From an uncultured Bacilli bacterium (lineage in GTDB: Bacteria; Bacillota_I; Bacilli_A; RF39; UBA660): a stretch of 64,000 nt of DNA. This document shows, piece after piece, positions 17,325-26,810 of this stretch (the first letter of the stretch is position 1; every line of letters begins with the position of its first letter). Where the stretch lies: contig CAKOUW010000006.1 in the NCBI GenBank assembly GCA_934120715.1, positions 31,139 through 95,138 on the forward strand, read 5' to 3'. A program made the position numbers and the translations under genes. Below the pieces are notes generated by a model. That model did not search any database and was not told the origin of the DNA. It saw only the letters and a list, made by a program, of their open reading frames with translations.

Positions 17325-19120
17325 GTACAGGGCTTGTAAGTCAGTTAGCTCCTAAGGGGCTACACTTTTCTGTTAGCGATTTTGTAATAAGTGATAAATA
17401 TGCAACTATAATGACTGTTGTTTCTTATCCTAAATATATTCAACCTGGCTATCTTTCAACACTAACTAATATGCCTGGTATTAAAGTTGTTGTAAAACAT
17501 ATTCCAGTTCCATTTCAACAAATGGCAAAAATGTTAAATAAACAAGTGGCTGAGTTAAAAGAAAAATACCAAAATGAAAGAGATTTAACAGTTAGAGAAA
17601 GATTACGTCAAGACGCTGAAAGTCTAGAATATTTTATATCTATGTTAGCCGGAAGTCAGGCCAGAATTTTTGACTTTCAAATGCACATTATGATTACTTC
17701 CAGCACAAAGGAAGGATTAGAAGTAACAAAACTAAATGTTAAAAACTATTTGGATGCTATGGAGTTAAGGGCTGTATCATTAAGATTTGAACAAGAAAAA
17801 GTTTTAAAATCTATGTTACCAATATTTACTTCTAAAGGTGCTGAAGAGCTAGAGTCAAGAATTGGAACCCCAATTCCATCCGTTACAATAGCTGCCATGT
17901 ATCCATTTATATTTGATAGTATTAAGGATCCAGGATTATCAACTTTACTAGGTGTTGATTTTTCAGGAGGAGTTGTTCTTTTTAACCAATTTTTATATAA
18001 GATAAAAAAAGAAAATAATAGAAATAATGCTAACATGATAATTCTTGGTACATCAGGATCTGGTAAATCAACAGCAGCCAAGTTAATGTTAAGAACTCAT
18101 ATTAGAAATGGTTGTCAAATTGTTATAATTGACCCAGAAGATGAATTTAGAGAAATGACTGAAACATATGGCGGAGATACAGTAGATATTGGTAAAGGTG
18201 GAGAATTTGGTTTAATTAATCCATTAGAAGTAGTTATTGACGCTGACGAAGAAGAAATAAAACAAGGCTTAGGTTATACAGTTTTAACAAGAACACTACA
18301 GTTTTTAAAAGCTTTCATGAAGTACTATGATCCATCAATTGAAGAAGATGTTCTAACAATGTTTAGTGAAATAGTACAGGATACCTATAAGCGTTTTGGT
18401 ATCGACTTTAATACTGATTTCTCTAACTTTACTTCAGCTGATTATCCAACTTTTAGTGACGTATATGCAACAATAAGAGGTAAATTAATGTCCATGACTG
18501 ATCATACACAAGAACGTGATATCATGGAACGATTAGAATTAAAAGTAAGACCAATAACCAAAGAATTAAAATTTTACTTTGATGGTCACACAACTATTAG
18601 TAAAGATAGTGATTTTATGGTCTTTAATATAAAAGAATTAATGAACAGTGATTCCAATGTTAGAAATGCTCTATTCTTTAATATATTAAAATATGCTTGG
18701 GGACTATGTTTGGATTATGGTGTTGATACAGTATTAATGGTAGATGAAGCACACGTACTACTAGGTGCTAATAATGCCTTAGGTGCAGATTTCTTAGCAC
18801 AAGTTCAAAGAAGAGCTAGAAAGTATAATACTGGTACAATTATAATAACACAACAACCAAGTGACTTTTCTGATCCTGCGGTTATTACACAGGGAAAAGC
18901 AATATTCGACAATGCCTCATATTATTTAGTTATGGGCTTAAAGAAGCAGGCTGTAGAAGATTTGAGCCTACTTATAGATTTGAATGATAGTGAAAAAGAA
19001 AGTATCAAAAGATATTCACAAGGTGAAGCATTATTTGTTTGCGGTAACAGGCGTATGAGAATAAATGTTGCTGTCACTAAGGAAGAACTAGATTCATTTG
19101 GAATTGGTGGAGGTCTCTAG
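17321..19120 (+). CDS. virB4: VirB4-type T4SS ATPase (C-terminal part)
   Basis: 599 residues. It starts with the second half of the VirB4 N-terminal domain, followed by a HerA/FtsK-like motor with Walker A GTSGSGKST (243-251), IDPEDEF (269-275), Walker B VLMVDEAH (471-478) and the IITQQPSDF motif. VirB4 ATPases energise T4SS assembly and transfer at the inner face of the membrane. It overlaps the preceding gene by four bases and ends 29 bases before the wall-hydrolase gene. Confidence in the family is high. Confidence 0.9.
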   Translation: MSTGLVSQLAPKGLHFSVSDFVISDKYATIMTVVSYPKYIQPGYLSTLTNMPGIKVVVKHIPVPFQQMAKMLNKQVAELKEKYQNERDLTVRERLRQDAESLEYFISMLAGSQARIFDFQMHIMITSSTKEGLEVTKLNVKNYLDAMELRAVSLRFEQEKVLKSMLPIFTSKGAEELESRIGTPIPSVTIAAMYPFIFDSIKDPGLSTLLGVDFSGGVVLFNQFLYKIKKENNRNNANMIILGTSGSGKSTAAKLMLRTHIRNGCQIVIIDPEDEFREMTETYGGDTVDIGKGGEFGLINPLEVVIDADEEEIKQGLGYTVLTRTLQFLKAFMKYYDPSIEEDVLTMFSEIVQDTYKRFGIDFNTDFSNFTSADYPTFSDVYATIRGKLMSMTDHTQERDIMERLELKVRPITKELKFYFDGHTTISKDSDFMVFNIKELMNSDSNVRNALFFNILKYAWGLCLDYGVDTVLMVDEAHVLLGANNALGADFLAQVQRRARKYNTGTIIITQQPSDFSDPAVITQGKAIFDNASYYLVMGLKKQAVEDLSLLIDLNDSEKESIKRYSQGEALFVCGNRRMRINVAVTKEELDSFGIGGGL

Positions 19121-19149
19121 GAAAAAAACAGAAGTAGGTGGTGAGGACT

Positions 19150-21381
19150 ATGGATAGCAAAGAAGAAGAACAGACTGGCAAGAATCAACCAAGTTCAGGC
19201 TCCAAAGTCGCAAAGACGGCTGCTAAAGGCGCTGCTACATACTTTGCAGGTCCAGTCGGTGGTAAAGCAGTAGATTTAGTTGCAAATACAAAACTTGGAC
19301 AAAAAGTCTTAGATGAAGCTGGCAAAAAAATCGATAAAAGTCCACTAGGGAATGTAGCTAAAAAGTTAGATGAAAAGGGCATGATAGATGCTGCTGATAA
19401 AGCTATAGATATAGCTGGCTCAATGGGCGGAGAACCTGGAGGCCAAACTGGTACCAATCCACAATCACCAGGATCACTAGACGGTCAAGCAGCGAATAAT
19501 ATTGCTGGAGTTCCACAAGGCTTTAAAGGCAAAAAAGGTTCAAGTATACTAGGCAATGATGACAAAAAAGATGCTGAAGTAGCTGGCAATGGCAAGATAA
19601 ACTTAAGCACTATTGCCAAAGTTTCTCTCTTGGGCCTTTTTATTGCATTTCCTTTTTTATTAATTCTTTTAATAACAACACTCGTTAGTGGAATATTAAC
19701 TAATTATAAAGATGGTCTTGGCATAAACGCCTCAAATGGTGGAAAAATAGGGCAAATAGATTATGTTGAAGATGATCAAGAAGCTGCTGAATTTTATAGC
19801 AGAGTCAATAAAGTAAAAGAAGAAATGCAAAATGAAGGAAAAGATGTTAACGCCTTTAGAATTGTTGCTGTATATACAATTTTATCAAAATATAATAATG
19901 AATTATCATATAAAAACATGTCAGAGAGAAGAATAAAAGAAATTGCCAAATCTATGCTAGACGATGGAATGTATAATGAAGAAACATTTAAAGACAATTT
20001 AGTAGATGACATTATAAAAAAGTATTTACCTAAAACTACTAAAGAAAGGCGAGAAGCAATAGCCGATGAAATTCTTGAATACATGAAAAATTACTATGAA
20101 TTCATCGGCGAAGATATGAACATCTGTCCATCACCATCAGGAACCTGTTCATATAGTATAAATGGTTTCTACTCTAAGGCAACAGGAAATATAAGTAAAA
20201 ATATGAATATTTCTAATTTAAAAGTCAGATTAATGCAATGTGGCGGAAGCTATGGTAGTGGAACATGGGGACAAGCTATTTCTGGAGAAGAATTAATTGA
20301 TTTTGAAAAATATGTTTTGGGTGTTACTTATGGTGAAATTGGTACTGGGTTCAGTGATGAGGCCATAAAAGCTCAGATTGTTGCTGTAAGAAGTTTCTCA
20401 CTTAGTAGACCTGCTATGATGAATAATAGTTTAGGTAAAAAATTATCACAAGAAAATGATCAATGGATTCTTCAAATGTCATCGTGTGTAGCCGATCAAG
20501 TATATTGTGATCCAGATCAAGGCTGCTCAAAAATGAATGACGGAGTACAAGGAGGAACAATTAGAAGTGGACATATAGCTGGTACTTTTAGATCACCAGC
20601 CTTGCCTTCAGATAGTAAATTAAGAGCGTTAGCCAAAGAAGTAGAAGGGGAAGTTTTAGTAAATAATCAAGGTAATATAATAAGTACTTCATATATAAAT
20701 ACAACTCAAAATTTATTTAATAAATTAGCTAAACAAGGCCTAAATTATAAACAAATCCTATTACAAGTGTACAACCAAGGAACGACTAATTCTGGGGCTA
20801 AAGACGTAACCAAGATGAGTTGCGGTACCGTTTCAGGAGTTTGTGCCTCAACAACAACAGGAGAATTTGCTACTTGGAAACAAACTGATCCAAGATGGAA
20901 AAATGTAAGTTTAGGTAATAGAACAGTAGGACAAATTGGCTGTCTTGCCACTTCAGTTAGTATATTAGTAGCTAAAAGTGGAGTTCCTACCAATCTAGGT
21001 GACAATCTAAATCCAGGAACATTCGTTCAATATCTAAACAAAAATGGTGGCTTTATTAATGGTAACTTTATGTGGTATTCAGTAAGTAAAGTAGCTCCAA
21101 CATTCCAATATGCAGGACGTAAAAATGTAAGTGGTAAAAGCGATCAGCAAAAAATAGATACTATACGTGAGTTAATATCACAAGGATATTATGTTACAGT
21201 TCAAGTAAGTAATTCTAATCCACAACACTGGGTTGCAGTAGATAATGTAGTTGGAAACCAAGTAAACATATTTGACCCAAGTGATTCTAGAACTGTATAT
21301 GGTCAAAGATATCCTATATCAAGGACAAGATTAATTAGTTATTTTAAAGTAACAAGCCAAGTAACGCCAAAAGCAGCTTAG
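19150..21381 (+). CDS. Anchored cell-wall remodelling protein: SpoIID domain plus C39-like peptidase domain
   Basis: 743 residues. A Gly/Ala/Lys-rich cytoplasmic N-terminus (about 1-150) is followed by one membrane helix (about 154-184). Next comes a SpoIID-type domain (about 360-500; motif FEKYVLGVTYGEIGTGFSDE, then IKAQIVAVRSFSLSR) and a C-terminal C39-like domain (about 575-730) with Cys in QIGCLATSVS, His in QHWVAVDNV and a downstream DPSD. SpoIID proteins are peptidoglycan lytic transglycosylases. In this position it would act as the VirB1/PrgK-type enzyme opening the wall. ATG 19150 is preferred over GTG 19138 because AGGTGG lies 8 bases upstream. This domain pairing is unusual. Confidence 0.8.
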   Translation: MDSKEEEQTGKNQPSSGSKVAKTAAKGAATYFAGPVGGKAVDLVANTKLGQKVLDEAGKKIDKSPLGNVAKKLDEKGMIDAADKAIDIAGSMGGEPGGQTGTNPQSPGSLDGQAANNIAGVPQGFKGKKGSSILGNDDKKDAEVAGNGKINLSTIAKVSLLGLFIAFPFLLILLITTLVSGILTNYKDGLGINASNGGKIGQIDYVEDDQEAAEFYSRVNKVKEEMQNEGKDVNAFRIVAVYTILSKYNNELSYKNMSERRIKEIAKSMLDDGMYNEETFKDNLVDDIIKKYLPKTTKERREAIADEILEYMKNYYEFIGEDMNICPSPSGTCSYSINGFYSKATGNISKNMNISNLKVRLMQCGGSYGSGTWGQAISGEELIDFEKYVLGVTYGEIGTGFSDEAIKAQIVAVRSFSLSRPAMMNNSLGKKLSQENDQWILQMSSCVADQVYCDPDQGCSKMNDGVQGGTIRSGHIAGTFRSPALPSDSKLRALAKEVEGEVLVNNQGNIISTSYINTTQNLFNKLAKQGLNYKQILLQVYNQGTTNSGAKDVTKMSCGTVSGVCASTTTGEFATWKQTDPRWKNVSLGNRTVGQIGCLATSVSILVAKSGVPTNLGDNLNPGTFVQYLNKNGGFINGNFMWYSVSKVAPTFQYAGRKNVSGKSDQQKIDTIRELISQGYYVTVQVSNSNPQHWVAVDNVVGNQVNIFDPSDSRTVYGQRYPISRTRLISYFKVTSQVTPKAA

Positions 21382-21455
21382 TTAAAAAACTAATAATAAA
21401 TCAAAAAATGTATACTTCAAAATATAAATATTTATGAAACATATAGGAGGCCGTA

Positions 21456-22241
21456 ATGAATAAAAAGACTCGTTATATAGTGTTATTAGTAGTATTATTA
21501 GTATATTTTCTTGCCTTATTTTTAGTTTTCGGAAAAGATAATTTAAAAAGAGAAAAAGAGGAAACTGTTATAATAATAGGAAACAACACCATTTGGAAAA
21601 AGGAAAAACAACAATGGAGCTCCATAAATTATTTATCCGATAAAAAAGCATTAGGTTGGCAATTATATACAACCTACGTGGACAATAAGAAAATAGGAAA
21701 ATACTACTTATGGAACGATAATACAGAATGGTTTTTATTTGATAAGAAAAAAAATGCCTATAACTATCAGGGAGATTTACTAGCATATAGATCCAACTAT
21801 AAAATACCAATTAAATCCTTCACAACAGAAGAAACAACTGATTACACATATTTACAAAAATTACTATCAGATAATAAATTATCAAATACAGGTAATCCAA
21901 CAATCAATACTGTAACTAAAATAGATATTGATAGCGACGGCATTGAAGAAAAATTTTATGTCTTTAGTAATGTCTTTAGTGATGAAGAAACACTTCCGCA
22001 AAACAGTTATTCCTTTGTTTTTATGGAAAAAGAAGATAAAATATACATGATGTATAGTTTTACGGGTGCATTTGTTGGAACATCTGGCTGTCAGCCATTT
22101 ATTCACTATATAATGGATACAGATGAAGATAATAATTATGAAATTGTCTTAACTTGTAGTCAATATGATGAATTACCTCCTATAAATACACTTTATAGAT
22201 TTAAAAAGGATAAATTTATTAAAATAATAAGCAATGAATAG
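21456..22241 (+). CDS. Anchored extracellular protein of unknown function
   Basis: 261 residues with one N-terminal membrane helix (about 7-25) and an extracytoplasmic region. Two acidic stretches, KIDIDSDGIEEKFYV and DTDEDNNYEIVLTC, resemble calcium-binding FG-GAP/EF-hand-like loops. I do not recognise the family. It sits between the wall hydrolase and virD4 in the cluster and could fill the place of a VirB8-like scaffold, but the sequence itself does not show that. RBS AGGAGG precedes the ATG. Confidence 0.5.
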   Translation: MNKKTRYIVLLVVLLVYFLALFLVFGKDNLKREKEETVIIIGNNTIWKKEKQQWSSINYLSDKKALGWQLYTTYVDNKKIGKYYLWNDNTEWFLFDKKKNAYNYQGDLLAYRSNYKIPIKSFTTEETTDYTYLQKLLSDNKLSNTGNPTINTVTKIDIDSDGIEEKFYVFSNVFSDEETLPQNSYSFVFMEKEDKIYMMYSFTGAFVGTSGCQPFIHYIMDTDEDNNYEIVLTCSQYDELPPINTLYRFKKDKFIKIISNE

Positions 22242-22303
22242 ATAAAAATAATGACTAAATTAAAAGTTAATGTTATAATAGGAAACGAAAGGAAGGCGTT
22301 ACT

Positions 22304-24532
22304 ATGAAATTGAAGTTTCGAGCAGACCCACATGATTTATTAATATTCGTAATTTTTTCTATATTTCTTTTATATGTAGTTGCATTAGCCGTTATAAATT
22401 TAGGAACTTTTGCATCAACTGGAGAATTTTATGGATTAAACCCATTTCCAGCATTTGCTCCTAAATACATAGTAACGACAATTACCTTCTATCTTATTTC
22501 TATAGTAGCTCTATTTGCTAGTGTTAGTTCATACTTTTTTGAAAGAGAAAAAGGTTTTGGATTAACAACTGAAAAGAAAGATAAAGGATATTCTAGATGG
22601 GCTAAAGCCAAGGAAATAAAAGAAGAATTAGATTTAGTTGAAATTTCACAAGCAAACTCAAAGTCAGCAGGTATTCCACTAATTTTAAATGAAAAAGAAA
22701 TGTGGGTTGATAATGGTGAATACCATTCACTAATTATTGGTGCTACTGGATCAGGTAAAACACAAGGTGTAGTTCTACCACAAGTACATAGCTTATCAAA
22801 AGCAAGAGAATCAATGATAATTACCGATCCAAAAGGTGAAATATATGAAAAAACAAGTATGATGCTAAGGGAGAGAGGTTATCAAATACTATTATTAAAC
22901 TTCCGTGACCCTCAAAATGGTAGTGCTTGGAATCCCTTAACTATGCCATACAAAATGTATAAAAGTGGCAATCAAGATAAAGCTATAGAGTTACTAGATG
23001 ACTTAGCTTTAAATATCTTATATGATGAGTCAAATAAAAATGCTGATCCCTTCTGGGAAAAGACTTCAGCAGATTATTTTTCAGGTGTTGCACTTGGATT
23101 ATTTGAAGATGCTAAAGAGGAAGAAATAAACATAAATAGTATTTCTTTAGTAACGACCGTTGGAGAAGAAAAATTTGGGGGTTCAAATTACATAAAAGAA
23201 TACTTTGATGCCAAGGATCCATCTAGCGCAGCCTCAATAAATGCTTCAAGTACAATAACAGCCCCAACTGACACCAAGGGAAGTATTCTATCCGTGTTTA
23301 GACAAAAAGTTAAATTATTTGCATCCCGTGATAATTTAAGTGAAATGCTATCATATAGTAGTGTAGATCTAGAAAGTATTGGTGAAAAGCCAACAGCTGT
23401 ATTCATTGTTATTCAGGATGAGAAAAAGACTTATCACTCACTAGTTACCATTTTATTAAAACAGATATATGAAACATTAATATCTACAGCTCAAAAGCAT
23501 GGTGGTAAATTACCTGTAAGAACTAACTTTATTCTTGATGAGTTTGCTAATATGCCTCCTTTAAAAGATGTAACAACAATGATTACTGCTGCTCGTTCAA
23601 GACTTATCAGATTTACTATGATTATTCAAAACTTCGCTCAACTAGATGCTGTATATGGCAAAGAAGATGCCGAGACAATCAGAGGTAACTGCGGAAACAC
23701 TATTTACCTAATTACAACAGAATTAAAGGCCCTTGAAGAAATATCTAAGATGTGTGGTGATGTAAAGTCCAAAAAAGATGAAAAGACTGCCTCAACACCG
23801 CTAGTAACTGTATCAGATCTTCAAAGAATGAAGCAGTATGAAACTGTAATATTACGTATGCGTAAGCAACCATTTAAGACAAAATTAACACCTGATTTTA
23901 AAATTAATTGGGGTAAAAAATATCCACTTGCTAAATATCCAGTAAGGCCTAAAAGACCAGTTCATACATTTGATATTAAAAACTTTGTGAAAGATCAAAA
24001 AAAGAAAAAATTAATGGAAATGATGAATATGTCAGAGGGTGACTCCGATGGTAGACCAATGCCAAGTAGGATTCCTAAAATACCAAGCTTTCCTGAAAAT
24101 TACCCATTTGAGCCAGCCAATCCATTTAAAGCCCAACCTAAGGCTTACAATGAGTCAACACCAGTTACTGTGCCAAGTTTTAAATCACCAAGTCAAGGCA
24201 ACTTTGATTTACCTTTAAATCATGAGAGTAAGAATACAAGTAATAAAAATAATGGTCTAGGTTTTGACGTTGATGAGTTAGTTAAAAAGATAGATGCCAA
24301 GATAGCAGAACTTGAGGAAGAAGAAAAACGTGAAAAAGCCAAGCAATCCAACTTAAATACTAATAAATCAATAGCCTCAATAGCTAGTAGTGTAGAAAGT
24401 AAGAAAGACACACCAAAAGATTATAATGCTACCCAAAATAAGAATCAAATTAATACTCAACAAGAAATCAATCTTGATATACAAGATAACGAAGATGACG
24501 ATGACTTCTTCGACGATTTCTTTGATAATTAA
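22304..24532 (+). CDS. virD4: VirD4/TraG-type coupling ATPase
   Basis: 742 residues. Two N-terminal membrane segments (about 11-33 and 54-78) precede a motor domain with Walker A GATGSGKT (146-153) and Walker B FILDEFANMPP (about 407-417), followed by the RNFAQL-like stretch IIQNFAQLDAVYG. VirD4 proteins dock the substrate on the T4SS. The C-terminal 200 residues are low-complexity and end in a very acidic tail (DNEDDDDFFDDFFDN). This may be a substrate- or partner-binding extension. RBS GGAAGG. No relaxase gene is nearby, so the cargo is unknown. Confidence 0.9.
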   Translation: MKLKFRADPHDLLIFVIFSIFLLYVVALAVINLGTFASTGEFYGLNPFPAFAPKYIVTTITFYLISIVALFASVSSYFFEREKGFGLTTEKKDKGYSRWAKAKEIKEELDLVEISQANSKSAGIPLILNEKEMWVDNGEYHSLIIGATGSGKTQGVVLPQVHSLSKARESMIITDPKGEIYEKTSMMLRERGYQILLLNFRDPQNGSAWNPLTMPYKMYKSGNQDKAIELLDDLALNILYDESNKNADPFWEKTSADYFSGVALGLFEDAKEEEININSISLVTTVGEEKFGGSNYIKEYFDAKDPSSAASINASSTITAPTDTKGSILSVFRQKVKLFASRDNLSEMLSYSSVDLESIGEKPTAVFIVIQDEKKTYHSLVTILLKQIYETLISTAQKHGGKLPVRTNFILDEFANMPPLKDVTTMITAARSRLIRFTMIIQNFAQLDAVYGKEDAETIRGNCGNTIYLITTELKALEEISKMCGDVKSKKDEKTASTPLVTVSDLQRMKQYETVILRMRKQPFKTKLTPDFKINWGKKYPLAKYPVRPKRPVHTFDIKNFVKDQKKKKLMEMMNMSEGDSDGRPMPSRIPKIPSFPENYPFEPANPFKAQPKAYNESTPVTVPSFKSPSQGNFDLPLNHESKNTSNKNNGLGFDVDELVKKIDAKIAELEEEEKREKAKQSNLNTNKSIASIASSVESKKDTPKDYNATQNKNQINTQQEINLDIQDNEDDDDFFDDFFDN

Positions 24533-24549
24533 AAAAAGGAGAGAATTAT

Positions 24550-25770
24550 ATGAGTTTTAAATTTAATGTAGGAAAAATGAATCCTATTAAAGATCAAGTA
24601 GATGATGAAGAAAAAAAAGAAGATGAAGATACTGAAGAAGATAATGAAACTCCCAAAAATAGCAATGAATTAAAAGCTAGATTAATTAAATTAGCTTTAT
24701 TGCTTGGTGTTGCAATTGCTATACTATTATTATTTATATTTATACTTTCATTATTTAATAAGAAAACATATAAATATGAAGATATAGAATCAATAATGAA
24801 AAATGCTGCTGTATCTTACTTTAAAAGCTATCCAGAAAGCCTACCTCAAAATGAAAAGCAAACTGCTCAGATTTCTGCTGCAACTCTAGCCAGTGCTGGC
24901 AAAATGAAAAGTCTAGATGAATATGTAAAAAAAGGTGTAAGTTGTGACGGTAAAGTAGAAGTTATCAAAAGAGGTAATGAATATATATATACTCCATATT
25001 TAACATGTGGAGATGATTATAAAACTCAAAAATTAAGCTCTTTAATAGAAACAAGTGAGATAGTAAAAGAAGGCTATGGACTTTATAAGATAAATGACTC
25101 TTATGTCTATAGAGGCGAACTAGTAAATAATTACGTTTTAATAAATGAAAAATTATGGAGAATCGTTAAACTTGATTCTAATGAAAATATAGTCTTGGTT
25201 TTAGACGGAACCTTTTCATCACAAGTACCATGGGATAATAGGTATAATGATGAAAAAAAATATAATGCAGGTATTAATGTTTTTTCAGCAAGTAGAATTA
25301 AAGATACACTAACCTCACTATATAATGATGATATACTTGATAATAAAGAGACATTATTAGATAGTAATATAAAGGCTCATATGGTTAATTTTAATCTATG
25401 TACAGGAAAAAGGACTTTAAATGACTCATCACACGATAATTCAGTTGAATGTTCTAGTGTAGAAAAAGATGTTAAGATTGGTTTACTAACAGTTTCTGAT
25501 TATTTATTAGCTAGTATTGATTCAAACTGTACCACAACTAATTCTAGATCTTGTCAGAATTACAACTACTTAAATAATAATACTGCTTTCTGGTTATCAA
25601 CTGCTAAAAGTAATACTACTTATCAAGCATACTTAGTTACAACAAGCGGTATAATAAGTGATGAATCAACTAGTACTTACGCTAATGCCAGAGCAGTAAT
25701 TCATCTAAATTCAAACACTTTAGTAAAAAGTGGAACTGGTACAGAAAAAGACCCATACGTTATAAAATAG
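24550..25770 (+). CDS. Membrane-anchored pseudopilin-like protein, paralogue of the 1724 gene
   Basis: 406 residues: an acidic cytoplasmic N-terminus, a membrane helix (about 47-69), then a pilin-like segment (KNAAVSYFKSYPESLP) with a Cys pair, and one copy of the C-terminal module ending SGTGTEKDPYVIK. The 1724 protein shares both parts but has two module copies and an Ig domain. This gene closes the cluster and is followed at once by a terminator. It was probably co-transcribed with virD4 (18 bases apart). The function is inferred as surface or structural. Confidence 0.6.
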   Translation: MSFKFNVGKMNPIKDQVDDEEKKEDEDTEEDNETPKNSNELKARLIKLALLLGVAIAILLLFIFILSLFNKKTYKYEDIESIMKNAAVSYFKSYPESLPQNEKQTAQISAATLASAGKMKSLDEYVKKGVSCDGKVEVIKRGNEYIYTPYLTCGDDYKTQKLSSLIETSEIVKEGYGLYKINDSYVYRGELVNNYVLINEKLWRIVKLDSNENIVLVLDGTFSSQVPWDNRYNDEKKYNAGINVFSASRIKDTLTSLYNDDILDNKETLLDSNIKAHMVNFNLCTGKRTLNDSSHDNSVECSSVEKDVKIGLLTVSDYLLASIDSNCTTTNSRSCQNYNYLNNNTAFWLSTAKSNTTYQAYLVTTSGIISDESTSTYANARAVIHLNSNTLVKSGTGTEKDPYVIK

Positions 25771-25801
25771 GAATCTATAATTGTCATAGATTCTTTTTTT
25801 T
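25771..25801 (+). terminator. Rho-independent terminator ending the Tad/T4SS-like locus
   Basis: Stem GAATCTAT/ATAGATTC (8 bp) with a 7-base loop and a T run. It directly follows the stop codon. Confidence 0.9.
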
Positions 25802-25826
25802 CATATTAATATTATGAGGTGAAAGA

Positions 25827-26081
25827 ATGAACAAAGACTTAAACCTAATTGATATTAGAAGTCAGTCTCAATATATAGAAGGGCACATTCCCAATTCAAC
25901 CAATATACCTGGTCACTTACTTTTAATGAATCCAACTTCATATCTAAAAAAAGATAAAACATATTATATATATTGTCAAACAGGACGTACTAGTACAGAT
26001 GTAGTAAATATTTTAAATAAAAAAGGATATAACACAATCAACTTAGAAGGAGGATATAATAAATATCTTTTAACTAAATAA
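25827..26081 (+). CDS. Single-domain rhodanese-like sulfurtransferase
   Basis: 84 residues. The rhodanese fold is recognisable from LIDIRSQSQYIEGHIPNS and the active-site loop CQTGRTS with Cys50. Single-domain rhodaneses carry persulfide sulfur. It is short but spans the core domain. RBS GAGGTGA precedes the ATG. It is flanked on both sides by terminators, so it forms its own transcription unit. Confidence 0.85.
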   Translation: MNKDLNLIDIRSQSQYIEGHIPNSTNIPGHLLLMNPTSYLKKDKTYYIYCQTGRTSTDVVNILNKKGYNTINLEGGYNKYLLTK

Positions 26082-26088
26082 TAAAGGA

Positions 26089-26118
26089 AATAATAGCCAA
26101 CTAGCTATTATTTTGTTT
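26089..26118 (+). terminator. Rho-independent terminator after rhodanese gene
   Basis: Stem AATAATAGC/GCTATTATT (9 bp), 6-base loop, followed by TTGTTTT. Confidence 0.85.
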
Positions 26119-26223
26119 TAAAAGTATAAATTAATCAAATAATATAAATAGAAAAAATACTAATACTTTATAGACTTGATTTTAGTAATCAAAATAACTA
26201 TAATTAACCTAGAGGTGAAGAAA

Positions 26224-26802
26224 TTGGATATCATAAATAATATTGTCACATATTCAACAGAAATAATTTCCAATGGTGGATTTTTATTTGGTATGCTAAT
26301 AATAATATTAGAATCATTCATTCCAGCATTACCTCTATGTGTTTTTATAGCCTTAAACATTAATGCCTTTGGTCTAATACCAGGAATTCTATTATCATGG
26401 TTTTCTACCTGTATAGGGTGTTACTTATCATATCTAATATTTTACCACTTATCAAATGATTTTATATATAAACATCTAAGTAAAAAAATGAAAACTAAAA
26501 TAGACAAAGCCATCGTAACTTTTAGAAATATTTCTCTTCCTAATTTAGTTGTAATAATAACACTACCATTTACACCAGCCTTCCTAGTAAATATTTTAGC
26601 TGGTCTAACATCAATGGACAAGAAAAAATTTATCGCAGCTATTTTAATAGGCAAAATATTTATGGTTATATTTTGGGGGTACGTAGGCAAAAGTCTTATT
26701 GAAAGTATGACTGATATAAAAACAATAATAATAATATTATCAATGGTTTTACTAGCATATATCATCTCAAAAATTGTTAGTAAAAAAGCCAATATAGAAT
26801 AG
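26224..26802 (+). CDS. DedA/VTT-family membrane protein
   Basis: 192 residues, polytopic. The pattern ESFIPALP near the N-terminus and a later FTPAFLVNILAG segment fit the VTT/DedA (SNARE-associated Golgi protein) family, whose members include undecaprenyl-phosphate and phospholipid flippases. I place the start at TTG 26224, because AGAGGTG lies six bases upstream; the ATG at 26176 has no such site and gives an odd charged extension. It ends 8 bases before rmuC. Confidence 0.75.
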   Translation: MDIINNIVTYSTEIISNGGFLFGMLIIILESFIPALPLCVFIALNINAFGLIPGILLSWFSTCIGCYLSYLIFYHLSNDFIYKHLSKKMKTKIDKAIVTFRNISLPNLVVIITLPFTPAFLVNILAGLTSMDKKKFIAAILIGKIFMVIFWGYVGKSLIESMTDIKTIIIILSMVLLAYIISKIVSKKANIE

Positions 26803-26810
26803 GAGTATTT

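Noticed and set aside
159..25770. Reading the Tad/T4SS-like locus as an integrative conjugative element
   Set aside because: No relaxase, integrase, excisionase, attachment repeats or tRNA-junction is visible, and base composition resembles the neighbours.
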